A stretch of DNA of 64,000 bases from Punica granatum (Eukaryota > Streptophyta > Magnoliopsida > Myrtales > Lythraceae): the NCBI RefSeq assembly GCF_007655135.1, contig NC_045127.1, positions 40,621,538 through 40,685,537 of the forward strand, written 5' to 3'. The notes under the pieces are model-generated. The model worked only from the letters and a program-made list of their open reading frames with translations, did no database searches and was not told where the DNA came from. Shown here piece by piece: positions 1-10,478 of the stretch (positions within the stretch are counted from its first letter, which is position 1; each line of letters opens with the position of its first letter). The position numbers and the translations under genes are program-made.

Positions 1-461
1 TAGGTAGCCTATTCGCCGGGGTGGACAGTGAACAGTTGCTGATGCTAAACCGAGAGTAAATTAGTACATATTCTCTCTCTGTGTATTTTGTTTTTTATAA
101 CGAGGCGTTCCATGCCTTGCCCATAATCCCTATAATTCATGTGAACACCCTATAAGCTCACGGAACATGTTAGTCCGGCCAAATTAGTTTATATTTTTTT
201 TTCTCCATTTTTTCCCTTGCTTGGAGTGTCAATTAGCGCAGACGGTCCTCTAGAAGATCTTATTAATGTATTATTGAAATAATATATAATTTTTATAAGA
301 TATAAAAATAACAGTGTGAAAATGATAAATTGAATATTTGAAGTATTTATGGAAATGGCGAAATAACCAAAACATCTTAAATGTGCACTTCAAGATTTCT
401 TATTTCAAATCTTAGAAAAAAAAGGACAAAAAGAAATCATATTTGAAGGTCTTTTTATATA
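1..461. other. AT-rich intergenic DNA
   Basis: I see no gene or named element here. The stretch is AT-rich, with homopolymer runs and no open frame of useful length. Confidence 0.5.
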
Positions 462-851
462 GGGGTTATTACACCAGATATTTCATGGTTTAAAAATTAT
501 CTAGAAAGGCTCATGGTTTACATCTGGTTTCAAATCTATCATAACATTAATTTCTCCGTCAACAATTAACAGTGTTGCTAATGTGGAACGTAATTGGGCC
601 CATTATTGCTACTGTAGCTCTTTACTCGTGATAGATTTGAGAAAAAAAAATTTAAACCATGGGATAAATTTAAGAAAAAATTTAAACCATGTGATAAGTT
701 TGGAGTCCACTTACGTTTAATTAACGGACAAATTGATGACGTGATAAATTTGGAACAAGATGTAAACCATAGGCATTTTTGGATAATTTTTAAAGTATGT
801 GATAGATTTGAGAAAACGGTAACACCATGAGATATATGATGTAATAACCCC
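462..851. mobile_element. Mutator-type MITE with near-perfect 9-bp TSD
   Basis: The element begins GGGGTTATTACACCAGATAT and ends with the imperfect inverse, ...ATGATGTAATAACCCC. The flanking 9-mers are ttttatata (453-461) and ttctatata (852-860), an 8/9 match. A 9-bp TSD with GG..CC ends points to the Mutator superfamily. The 390-bp interior has no ORF. It is full of phrases such as 'gataaatttaag' and 'aaaccatg', resembling the interior of the foldback element at 20114-20462, so the two may be related. Confidence 0.7.
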
Positions 852-1215
852 TTCTATATATCTCATCATTAATATCAATATCAAATACATATGGCAGCAA
901 AAAAAAAATCATCAAATACATGCTTGCTCAAAACAAATAATTAAAGATTTATATATTCATTGCTTTTCATATTGATTAGAAAAATCAACCCCACAATCGC
1001 AAATAAGAAAAAATTAAACAAAGAATTTTAAATATATATAAGAGATTATATGCTTTGGTGTTTAATTGAGGGAAGACGATACAATTTTGACTCTGAAATA
1101 TAGCAAGGTAAGGTATGAGATTAAAAAGAGCTATGAAGGATAGATTATTTGGTAATCCTACTTCGTCATGTGACGTGAGGAAATATCAATTAAATTGCAA
1201 TAAATTAAATAATAA
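852..1215. other. AT-rich intergenic DNA
   Basis: No gene or element is recognised between the MITE and the solo LTR. Confidence 0.5.
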
Positions 1216-1220
1216 GTGCT

Positions 1221-4200
1221 TGTGCGCACCCGAATTTCATCTTGTCAGGGCACGCGTGCACGTGCCTCATGCAACGCGGCTTGGGAGTGTCCACCTTTCC
1301 GGGGACGCGCGACGGACGCACGTGAGAAGGAGTCGCCACTTGCCATTTTACGACCCAAAGGTCAAGGGCCGACAAGTTACCCGAGTCTAGGGGTACGAGC
1401 GTACACCTAATTGCTAAGGCATATGGTCTGTGAAACTCGAGGTTCCGAATTCGGGGGTTCTGTTACGCGCGAGCCTATATCTCGTACGCCCTATCGGTAC
1501 TCTAACTTGTCTAGGCTTGCCATTTTAATTTAATTACCGTTTAATTGAGTTCCACTTATATTACACGTTTTGACACCGTAAATTCGAAAAAACACTCCGA
1601 CCGTTCACTCTCCGACCGGAATTCTTACATAAATAAATGTACAACAAAAATCCTTACATTGTCCTCTCGAATAAAAATGCAAATTACAACAATTGCATCT
1701 CGGTTGATTCGTGTTCGGTTATTATTCCACTCGTGCTCACCATGTAGTTTGAAAATTAAGACGCGCGCTCAGTGTTAAGGGGATTGGACCCCGTGATCTA
1801 CGATTGGGCGCTGGACCCCTTATGAATCGTGTCCTAAAGGATCGGGCTTGATCCGCATAACAAACAAGTGCAAGAATGTAACAAACGAGCACAAATAAAC
1901 AAACAATGAGGTTTTGTTATTGGCGAATTTACGTAAATTAACCGATTATTAACCGGGGTATCTTGGTATGCAAATCCTATCCTAAAGCAGACAAAGTGGG
2001 TGCAAAATTTGAATCGATCAAGGATCGCCTTGGGAAAGTATTTCGCATTTGGCATTATTTTCCGAGGACCTGATGTACGTGACGTCTGTTGTCAAGTCTT
2101 GTGTTTGTGGGTGGCTTTTAGGATTGTTCTATGTTGTGACACTACGGTTGTTACAAGTTATTACCAAACGTGTATTCCGCCAGTAAATCCAAGAACCTAA
2201 TGCCTATCCCGCTATTACCCGTTTTTGTCTTAACCAAGTACATAATTAGTCTGGTATTTGTATTTTGAGCCAATCCACCCGAACTAACTACCCGAGACCA
2301 TGCTAGAATAATAAAAACTCATCGGTCGGATAGAGCGGGCTATGCAGATGAAGCTGCGCCTAGACAGGTAGCCCATCCCTACCCTAATACCGTAGTGTTT
2401 CTGTTATTCTAACCCTAGGGGTGTCGCTAAGTTGCAAATAGACAATTTTGCCCTTGAGGTGAAAATTATTTTCGAAAAAAAGAAACTACACGGTGCGGGC
2501 CACCTCGGCCTGTGACCGGTGCTAACCGATCCCCTGGACCTTCCGGGATTGTCAAAAACCCTGAAAAGCCAAAAGATCGGTTAATCTATCCGGAAGTGAT
2601 CTAAGAAGAACTTCCACGTCCCGACCTGAGTTTCATGACATCAGGTGAGGCCTCGAGTCAAGACGCGCAAGTCCTCCCTAGACATCCATGTCACATCGAA
2701 CCACGTGTCTCGGGTTTTATAAAATTTGCAAGTTTTGAGAAGGACACCAATGCATGTTTGCTACCTATCGACGCGTGTTACCGGTTTATTACCAATTCGT
2801 GCAAAATTATTAGGGCAAGTGAATTAATTAATCGCATGAACGTCCCAATTACCCCGTTAGTAGAATTATTGATTAAATTAATTAATATTTTGCTAAATCC
2901 TCTAAATATGAGGGTTTTAAACCGTCGAGCCGATCATTGATGGACCGTCCGATGAGGATCCTAATTCCCGACCACCTTGGGATTTAAAAAATTAATTTTA
3001 GGTCGAGTTTGCATGATTAAACCGATTCGTGTGAGGTTTCGATTAAAACGAGAAAATAAAGAGTTTAAACACGAATCAAGAGCACATTATCACGTCAAGC
3101 ACGACAAACATACATATTTTACACAATCGGTGCCGCCATGATCATGATAAACACATACAAACATACACAAACATAACATTAACGGAATCGATAAAACGAC
3201 ACCGACTCATGAAAGCGGAAAATCATGCAAAGAGCATGTATTATCATGTTGTATACATATAATTACAGAAAACAAAATATTTAAACGGGGCACACACGTT
3301 GTCGATCGGGGATCCAAGTAGGAAAGGGTTAGGTATCTTTAGAAAATGTCCAGGGACTGATTAGAACAGTTTTAAAAAGAATAGGGACTGATTTGAAAAT
3401 TCGGATAAAGTTTCAAGGGACTGATTTGAAAATTATGGAAAACTTGGGGACTGTGTAAGAATTACTGAAAATATCCCAGGACTTGTTTGAAACAAATTTG
3501 AAAATTCGGGCTGATCTGAAAAGTGAAAAAATGCCCGAGGACCAAACTAAAATAACTTTAAAAGTTTCCGGAACTGGTTTAAAAATCCTGAAAAATTCAG
3601 GGACTGATTGGAACGAGATAAAAATGGCCGGGACTCGACTGAAACGAATTTTAAAATTCGGGGCAGATCTGAAAAGGGTGGAAAATAGCCCCGGGACTAA
3701 ACTGAAACAACTTGAAAAGTTCCTTGGAGTGGTTGGAAAATTCTGAAAAATTCAAGGACGGATTGGAAAATGGTAAAAATGGCTGGGACTTGGCTGAAAC
3801 GAATTATAAAATTAGGGGCAGATCTGAAAAGGGTGGAAAATAGCTCCGGGACTAAACTAAAACAGCTTGAAAAGTTCCTTGGAGTGGTTGGAAAATTTTG
3901 AAACATTCAAGGACTGATTGTTAAATGATAAAAATGGCTGGGACTTGAATGAAACGAATTTTAAAATTCGGGGCAGATCTAAAAATAATAATAATAAAAA
4001 TGCATCCTCAGGACTGAAATGAGACAAAGCGGAAAGTTCGTTAAATCGAATTCGGAACAAATCCGACCACCCACACAACTCAAGAACGCTCATTTCACAT
4101 CATATCCATCCAAGTAAACATTAATATTCAGAAATGGAGCCCTAAACATTCCACTAAGTCGGGAATTTACCTAGTTCGGGAAGTGGAGTGGTGATTCTGT

Positions 4201-5674
4201 AAATAAAAAAAAGATAAAAATGCTGGACTAGTTGGGCTGGGCCGAGATCCGGTGGGATGGGCCGAACTCGGCAGAGTGGGCCGGACTGGCTATTGGGCTG
4301 AATGAATTCGGACGGGCGCATGGCTGCTGGGCCGCGGCTGCTGGACCCAACTGGGCCTCTACTGGACGGACCGGACCGAGGCTAGTGGGCCGGTGGACGG
4401 ACTGGGCTGGGCCGCGGAGATCTGGACTAGGCCACTGGATCCGGACCGGGCTGCTACCTGCGCTGGCCCGGAGAGGAGGAGTTGACTCGGTTAGCAAAAA
4501 AAAAAAAAACGAAACAAAGGAGAAGAAGGGAGACGGTTTGAGGCGGCCAAGCGGCTCGGGTGGCGGTGGTGACTGGTCGCGGTGACTCCCGGCTCCCGAG
4601 AGGCTTGGTGGTCCACTGGAGGAGGCTCACTTGATCGGGGGGTGCTCGGGTCTGCCCGCGTGACGGAGGAACCGGGATGAGTAGTCGGATCCTGTGGTTC
4701 TATCCGAGATCCGAACCGAGGGAGGCAAATGATTTTCGGAGTCTGAGCTGGGGATACCGCGAGTTCGGCTGAAGAAAAAAAGTGGGTTCCGAGCTGGGGG
4801 TGTCTGGACCGTGGAAGCTGAGGGCGAATGGGAGCTGCGGACCCGAAAAACTCGAGCTGAGGGTCGTGATTTTTTTGAAAGAAAATGTCGGAGCTAACGG
4901 CTCAAAATCGTCAGAGCTGAGGGTCGCGGGTGAGCTGAGGGGCGAGAGAATCGTGAGGGAGAGAGAGCATGGGGGGGCCGAGAGGTTTGAGAGTGAGCTG
5001 ACGGTTTTTTTTTTTTTCGAGTGTCCAAGAGCTGAGGGATCCCCACAAAATCGAGCTGCCGGTCCCCTTGTAAATCGTGTGAGCTGCGGGTATTTTCGAA
5101 AAAATCGAGAGAGAGAGCAAGTTGCGCGGACGATTCCATTGACGTGTGCAGAGGAAGACGTCCTTGCAAGGAGGAAGAAGAAGAAGAAAAAAGAAAATAA
5201 AAGAAAACAGGGAAGAAAAGAGGAAGAAGAAGAACAGGGAAAAAGAAAAGAAAAGTCAAGCCACGGTCAGAACTCAGACGACTTCTGACCGGTTCTGAAT
5301 TATTTTTTTCAAATTCGAATTCGACGCGCGTACAAATTAAAAATTTCGTCTTCTTGATCGGACGTCAAAAAAATAATTTGAGACCGCTATCGTGCTCAGA
5401 AAAATTCTTTGATCGATATTATGCGATAAAATTGTTTTCAATCTCGAATTTTGTCCCGGATTTTGAAAATTGACGTCTATATACGCGAAATTCGAAAACG
5501 TCCCAAATAGTATTATTTTTTGAAAAATCATAAAATTGGTGTTAAATTAGGAAAATGTGCAATTTCCGAAATGTCGTGAATACTCGAGTAATTAATTGGA
5601 AATACTTCCCTCGCGGGTGACGAAATGACGATTTTGACCATGTGGAGCCGGTAGACCAAAATTGGGTGCTGACA
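1221..5674 (-). mobile_element. Giant solo LTR (Ogre-like family), 4454 bp
   Basis: The unit starts TGTGCGCACCCGAATTTC, ends GGGTGCTGACA and is flanked by a perfect 5-bp TSD GTGCT (1216-1220 and 5675-5679). It has no gag, pol, PBS or PPT, so it is a solo LTR left by LTR-LTR recombination. Its first few hundred bases match the LTRs at 16614, 51221 and 59187 (shared blocks include 'gagtgtccacctt' and 'aaggagtcgccact'). In the 59187 copy this end is the PBS-proximal (U5) end of a minus-strand element, so this solo LTR is read on the minus strand. A GC-rich block at about 4230-4640 and a purine-rich block at 5160-5270 give long ORFs that I do not regard as genes. Confidence 0.85.
3340..4000. repeat. 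Subrepeats inside the giant solo LTR
   Basis: Short degenerate units built on 'gggactgatttgaaaatt' recur throughout. Within them a longer block repeats at a 155-bp step: the same 'gggact..gaaacgaatt..aaaatt..gggg' segment starts near 3630, 3785 and 3940. The homologous LTR at 16614-19487 has the short units at 18115-18490 but fewer long ones, which accounts for part of the length difference. Confidence 0.75.
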
Positions 5675-5679
5675 GTGCT

Positions 5680-7500
5680 AATCACTGGATTAATTATGGG
5701 TACGTTTTTTATTCTTTCTCACCACATCATTATGAGATATAATCATTTAAAATTTTCTTGCTATGAAGAGTCTAGAAATCTTTTTGTATTTTACACAGTA
5801 GAAGGTTTATTAATGGAAAAAAGAGGATAAAAACTCTCGAGAGATAAATGAGGCATATAATTTTGTACTTGACATCAAAATTTTAAAAGGAGTGAAAATT
5901 GGGTATAGCATACGCACTCGCCCGTTGATCTAAACGTCGTATATTCAATACATAATAGGACTATCGTGCCGCATTATTAGTCAACTTTGTTTATTTTTTT
6001 GGATAATAATCTAAATCTACCAGATTAACTCTATTATTTCCCAAATTTAATAATATAATAATTATTATTTTGTCTTTTTCTTTCATTTATTGATATTTTC
6101 TCACTCATACTTTTTTCTGATCATTTTTACACTTCCATTTAATAATTCTTTCTCACTCATACTTTTTTCTAATCATTTTTAAAATTATTTTTTAATAATA
6201 TATTTTTCCATCTACTTTTGCATGCATACATACATACACATATATATATATATATATATATTCTCATGTTTCGATACATTTGTCAACACTTATAATCATT
6301 ATACAAAATTAAGTTGCGTTGGATTACTTATCTAACTCGAAAACCAAACGCAAACTTAGGATTTCTCTTTTATTATACTATACTTTGGACCTCCTTTATA
6401 ATCGAAAAATTTAAAAGGAAAAATTTAAAAGGAGTGAGAGGACTAGTGAAGTCCAATATTTATTTTACACCGTATTTATTTGAAGTACTAATTGAAGGGT
6501 CACGTACAAGCAATTAAAATTAATATTTCAAATGGAATTTTTTTCAAGGCTCTGGAATTTAGAAGTTCGATTTATTCCAATTAATTTAGTTGAACCAGGT
6601 CGGTCACTAATGAGTAAATATATCATAAGGTATTTGACACGTAGTACTCAAAGATGACATCTATTACAGTATACGGCTTAATATGAATAGACAGACTATC
6701 TCTTACATAAGAAGCACGTCTTTTATTGAGTCGACTTTATGGAAGACTGGATAGAAATAGAAAATTAAATTAAATTAGAGAAAATTGTTGTCTGATGAAC
6801 AATCTTCACAAAGATCACTCGGTACGTAATATTGTTGCTTATATTGTACTATTGAGCTCTCAAGGTCCTCCATTGTTTTTGGTTTACGGATAGCAATAAT
6901 ACAAATAACAAAACAATTTCCGAAAGGTGAAATATCATGCAGTGTCATTTGTAATATTGGAAGTGCACAATTTGCTAGAAAGCCAATTTGCACTATACAA
7001 TGTAAAGTTATAAGTTTTAACTAATTCGGAAGTGCTTAGCAAAAAAAACTAATTGGGAAGTGGGTAATGTGAAACCTAAAGATGAGATCAGCTATTACCC
7101 ATAAAAAGTAAGAAAAGAAATGAAATAAGTAGCACATTTATGACTAATATTATTTTATAGTGCCTCCCACAATGCATGAGGTGGCACAAAGAGACGACAG
7201 CAACAAAAGTCTCTATAATAAGAACAAACAAGTTGTATGCAAAAGATCGAGCAAGTAAATCCTGGGATGAACAACAAAAGAAAGTGGAATTGCAACAAAG
7301 AAGACCAACTTAAACCTGGATCCCAAGAGGATGGTTCCAAAACAACAACCTACAAGCATACCCGATAATCAAGTATGCAGAAGAAATCTCCGAAAGGGAA
7401 CTCTCTTGTTTCCTTTTCATTTTTTTTTTAAATTTGGGTAAGTAGTGGACACTTTCAATGATACTGAAGAGATTTAAATCAGTTTTACCCACTAATCTAA
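5680..7500. other. Intergenic DNA with simple repeats
   Basis: The stretch is mostly AT-rich. It holds a near-duplicated 'tctcactcatacttttttct' segment (6098 and 6150) and an (AT)n run near 6239-6261. Towards its right end it may include the 3' tail of the minus-strand LINE remnant seen again beyond 14604. A minus-strand open stretch at 6775-6900 ends ..EDCSSDNNFL; it could be an old terminal exon but is unrecognised. Confidence 0.4.
5899..6020 (+). mobile_element. Degraded tRNA-derived SINE-like unit
   Basis: The order 'ggtatagcatacgcactcgcc', then 'gtatattcaatac', then 'aggactatcgtgccgcattattag' parallels the better SINE-like units at 22090 and 24268: an A-box-like start, a B-box-like GTTCAATAC, then a conserved downstream phrase. 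It is badly eroded and the ends are approximate. Confidence 0.35.
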
Positions 7501-7612
7501 GTACAAGGCGAAGGCGCCATTAATTTAGAAAAGAAAAATCTTGCCAGAGAGAGAGAGACTCTTGCTTGCGTTCGGGATTAGGGTTTCCCTTTCCCGCGGA
7601 TTCTCCGGCTCC

Positions 7613-7956
7613 ATGCAGAGTTCTCTATCGGGATCTGGTGGGATGACGAAAGAAGAGAAGGATCTGTTAGATCGAAGCGTCAAATGTCAAATGAAACTGG
7701 AGATGAGGGGAAGCTCTGTAGAAATGGAGATCGAGCAGGTTGAGAAGCCTGAGGAAACTTCCGCAAGTCCTGCGATAGGGGCAGGTCCTCAGATTGCACA
7801 ATACAGTGAGGCGTTGTTGGAGAATTCAACGGCTCCACCGGTGGAATTAGGTGATGTGTTTTTTAGCAAATGGGAGGAGGACTTAGCGATGATTGATTTC
7901 TCCAACGACATCCGGCCCAAGATCCTCACAACAGAGGAGGAAATATCTGCATGGAG
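7613..7956 (+). pseudogene. LINE ORF1, N-terminal part
   Basis: ORF1 opens at the ATG at 7613 (MQSSLSGSGG..) after a short leader. About 114 codons follow, rich in Glu and Ser, ending ..EEEISAW at the hAT insertion. The frame resumes exactly at 8997 once the insert and one TSD copy are set aside. ORF1 proteins of plant L1 elements bind RNA and accompany the element transcript. I place the start here because it is the first ATG in frame with the DUF4283 domain. Confidence 0.75.
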
Positions 7957-8988
7957 TAGGGCTGTCAATATTTCACACGACACGATAACACGACACGGAG
8001 TTAAACGGGTTTGGGTTGGACATTTTTTATAATCGGTCTAAACGGTTTCAACCCGTTTAAACACGGTTAATAAGCATGTCTTACTGGGTTGAACCCGTAT
8101 AACCCGATTATACACAATTAAACATGTTTATTTAGACATGTTTAATCGTGTTACTATAATCATGTAACCCGTTTATGTATTTGGATTTACCAAAATATCC
8201 TTATGTAATCCTAACTTCCTAAGTCCCTAACCTAATTTCATTTCCTTTCTTTCACCCAATCCAACACAGCACAACCGCACTTTCACTTCTACTTCTACTT
8301 CTCTACTACCCTCCCTCAGATCTCATCTACGATTTGATTTCATTCTTCTCATCCATCAATGACGAAATTCTGCTTCTTCGCTCTCATTACTCTCCTCTCT
8401 GTGCACCTCGCATTGTCTGCAGATCAGCCTCAGATCTCGCCCTCCCCTGCTCCCAAGCTCGCCGCCGACTCCACTCCCACCATCTCCCCTTCGAAGCCCA
8501 CCACTTCGCTGGCTCTTGCTCTAGCCAATGCACCTCATGGCTCGATCTCATCCTCGTCGTCACTGCCTCCCTCGGATGCGGCTTCCGCCTCTTCCTCGTC
8601 CACATCCCCCTCCCCTCCATCTCAATCTCCGTGTTAACGTGTAAACATGTCATGTTAACGTGTTCGGGTAAACGAGTAAATCGGATAAACATGTCGTGTT
8701 AATGTATCCGGGTAATTGAGTTGATTGGATAAACAAGTTGTGTTAACGTGTCCGGATAGCGTTTATAATCGTGTCGTGTATACGTGTACCTATTATGACA
8801 CGTTTCGATAAACGGATTTAAACGTGTCTAAACGGGTTGACACGGATATAAACGTGTCGTGTATGGGTTTCCAAAACCTGACCCGTTTAATAATCGTGTC
8901 GTGTACGAGTTATGACTTCGATAACACGAACCCATTTAGACATGACACGTATAAACACGACACGACACGACACGAATTGCCACCCCTA
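7957..8988. mobile_element. hAT-type non-autonomous element carrying a gene fragment
   Basis: The ends are TAGGGCTGTCAAT on the left and the inverse of TAGGGGTGGCAATT on the right (about 10 of 12 terminal bases match). The flanks are gcatggag (7949-7956) and acatggag (8989-8996), an 8-bp TSD with one mismatch. The 8-bp TSD and TAGGG..CCCTA ends fit hAT. Subterminal regions are packed with CACGACACG and CGTGTCGTG motifs, as hAT ends often are, and a roughly 44-bp unit repeats about three times at 8640-8760. No transposase is present. The centre holds a leader plus a short secretory ORF (see 8359-8637). Confidence 0.8.
8359..8637 (+). CDS. Arabinogalactan-protein-like ORF captured inside the hAT element
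   Basis: The 92-codon ORF begins MTKFCFFALITLLSVHLALS, a typical signal peptide with likely cleavage after about residue 20-21. A Pro/Ser/Thr/Ala-rich body follows with SPSPAP, SPSKPTT and SPSPPSQSP motifs, the context in which Pro is hydroxylated and arabinogalactosylated. Classical AGPs end in a GPI-anchor signal; this one stops at SPC where hAT sequence resumes, so the 3' end seems missing. A CT-rich leader without hAT repeats (about 8228-8358) precedes the ATG and looks like a captured 5'UTR. It is either a gene piece carried by the transposon or a decayed capture; expression is unknown. Confidence 0.55.
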   Translation: MTKFCFFALITLLSVHLALSADQPQISPSPAPKLAADSTPTISPSKPTTSLALALANAPHGSISSSSSLPPSDAASASSSSTSPSPPSQSPC

Positions 8989-8996
8989 ACATGGAG

Positions 8997-9886
8997 TTCC
9001 AATTGGAAGGGATGCTTGGTACTCCTAGGGAAGAGAGTGTCTTTCACGATTCCGAAGCAACGACTTAACCAGTTATGGAGCTCCGGTAGATCATACTCCA
9101 TCACGGATCTCCCCAACGACCATTATCTCGCCCAGTTCTCCTCGGCAGAGGACAGGGAATGGGCCCTTACTGGAGGTCCTTGGTGATCCAGGGCTACTAT
9201 CTCACCATACGCGAGTGGACACCGGACTTTGATCCATGGGCATCCAAAGTTGAGCGGACAGCGGTCTGGATTTGCATCCCCTCACTTCCCTTGCAGTACC
9301 ATTGTGGATCCATGCTTCGAAGGATTGGCACTGCATTGGGACAACCATTGCAAGCCAATAAGTACACACAGACTGTAACAAGGGGGCATTCGCGAGAATT
9401 TGTGTTGAAATTGACTTGACCAAGTCTCTAAGGCCGAAATTTGAACTAAGGAGTCGGGTTTACGGGGTGGAGTATGAGGGGCTACACCTAATTTGCTTTG
9501 ATTGTGGCCGATTTGGGCATTGGAAGGAGGAATGCTGTGTTGGCAATGAGTCGGTAGTGGTGGAAGGACAAGCGGGGGTGGCGCTTTTGGAGGAAGGAGT
9601 TAAGCAGGTTGAAAGGGTGCGGCCTAGCAGTGGGCAGCAAGAGGCCAGTGAGGAGCCTGCTCCGACAGGTGGCGAGATTTTCGGTCCTTGGATGCAGGTC
9701 CATAACCGACACCGAAATTTGCGCTCGCATCCAGCTATTCGTGGAGATAATGGAGGGAAGAAAGACATTATGGGTGCCCAAAAAGGAAGGAGTAGATTTG
9801 CGTTTACAATTCTCGGGGAGCTCGAGGGTGAGAACATCTCTGAGGAAATTGTGCCTGTGGGGGTAGAATTCAAGCCGTTAATGTAG
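8997..9886 (+). pseudogene. LINE ORF1, DUF4283 and zinc-knuckle part
   Basis: After the hAT insertion the frame gives KGCLVLLGKRVSF..., then IPKQRLNQLW and ..DLPNDHYLAQF, the DUF4283 signature of plant L1 ORF1. A one-base loss near 9183 breaks the 'GGPW-VIQGYYL' join, and a second shift lies near 9410. The last frame carries CFDCGRFGHWKEEC (9497-9538), a CCHC knuckle with C-X2-C-X4-H-X4-C spacing. A basic, Gly-rich tail ends at 9886. The domain order is that of a nucleic-acid-binding ORF1 protein; at least two frameshifts make it a pseudogene. Confidence 0.8.
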
Positions 9887-10478
9887 GGCAAGCTGGTGGG
9901 CCGGCTGTGGTATTTTAAGCCCAGGTCCAGAAGGAACTAGGGGAGAGTTCAACGACTCGTTCCAATCCTCGACCTAAATCGTCAGCCACGCTAATCCGGG
10001 CTATGGATAGTAGTTCAGCTAAGAAGTCTACTGGGGACTAAACCCTCAAAGGCCTAAGCACATCCAATGTGAAGAAGGTCCCTGTGCCTAAGTTAATTAA
10101 AATCCTGAAGAGGCCAGATACTGCCCCAACGCGGACATCGGTCACCTCCATCAAATATCCCATCTCATCAGTAGGAGAAGGACCAAAGGTCCCACAGACC
10201 CAGGCTCTGATCTCGACGCGAGTCGAAGTGGCGCCCACTATCTCGGGAGCTGTAACCCATGAGGATAAATGACCACCTGAAGTAGTGCTGGCGTCACCTG
10301 TCAAGATAGCTGATAATTCTGAGCTCCCCAACATGGAGATCTCATCTGAGGTCAGCGTGACTCTACCAGGCAATGGGGGTGATGACATGCAATGTGAATC
10401 CAAGATTCTTGATGATACCGTAAATTCGGTACCCGGTCAACATGATATTTCCTCCCTCTATACTTAATTGGTTTATCA
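9887..10478 (+). other. LINE ORF1 tail and ORF1-ORF2 spacer
   Basis: This is LINE-internal DNA. It contains short Pro/Ser/Thr-rich open stretches (10069-10272, 10285-10467), probably the eroded C-terminus of ORF1. No separate gene is seen. Confidence 0.5.

Noticed and set aside
4782..5288. 168-codon plus-strand ORF and its 121-codon antisense partner
   Set aside because: Both lie in the solo LTR and owe their length to purine-rich and GC-rich low-complexity sequence; no domain.
8334..8702. 122-codon ORF overlapping the AGP-like ORF in another frame
   Set aside because: No signal peptide or motif; the other frame has both.
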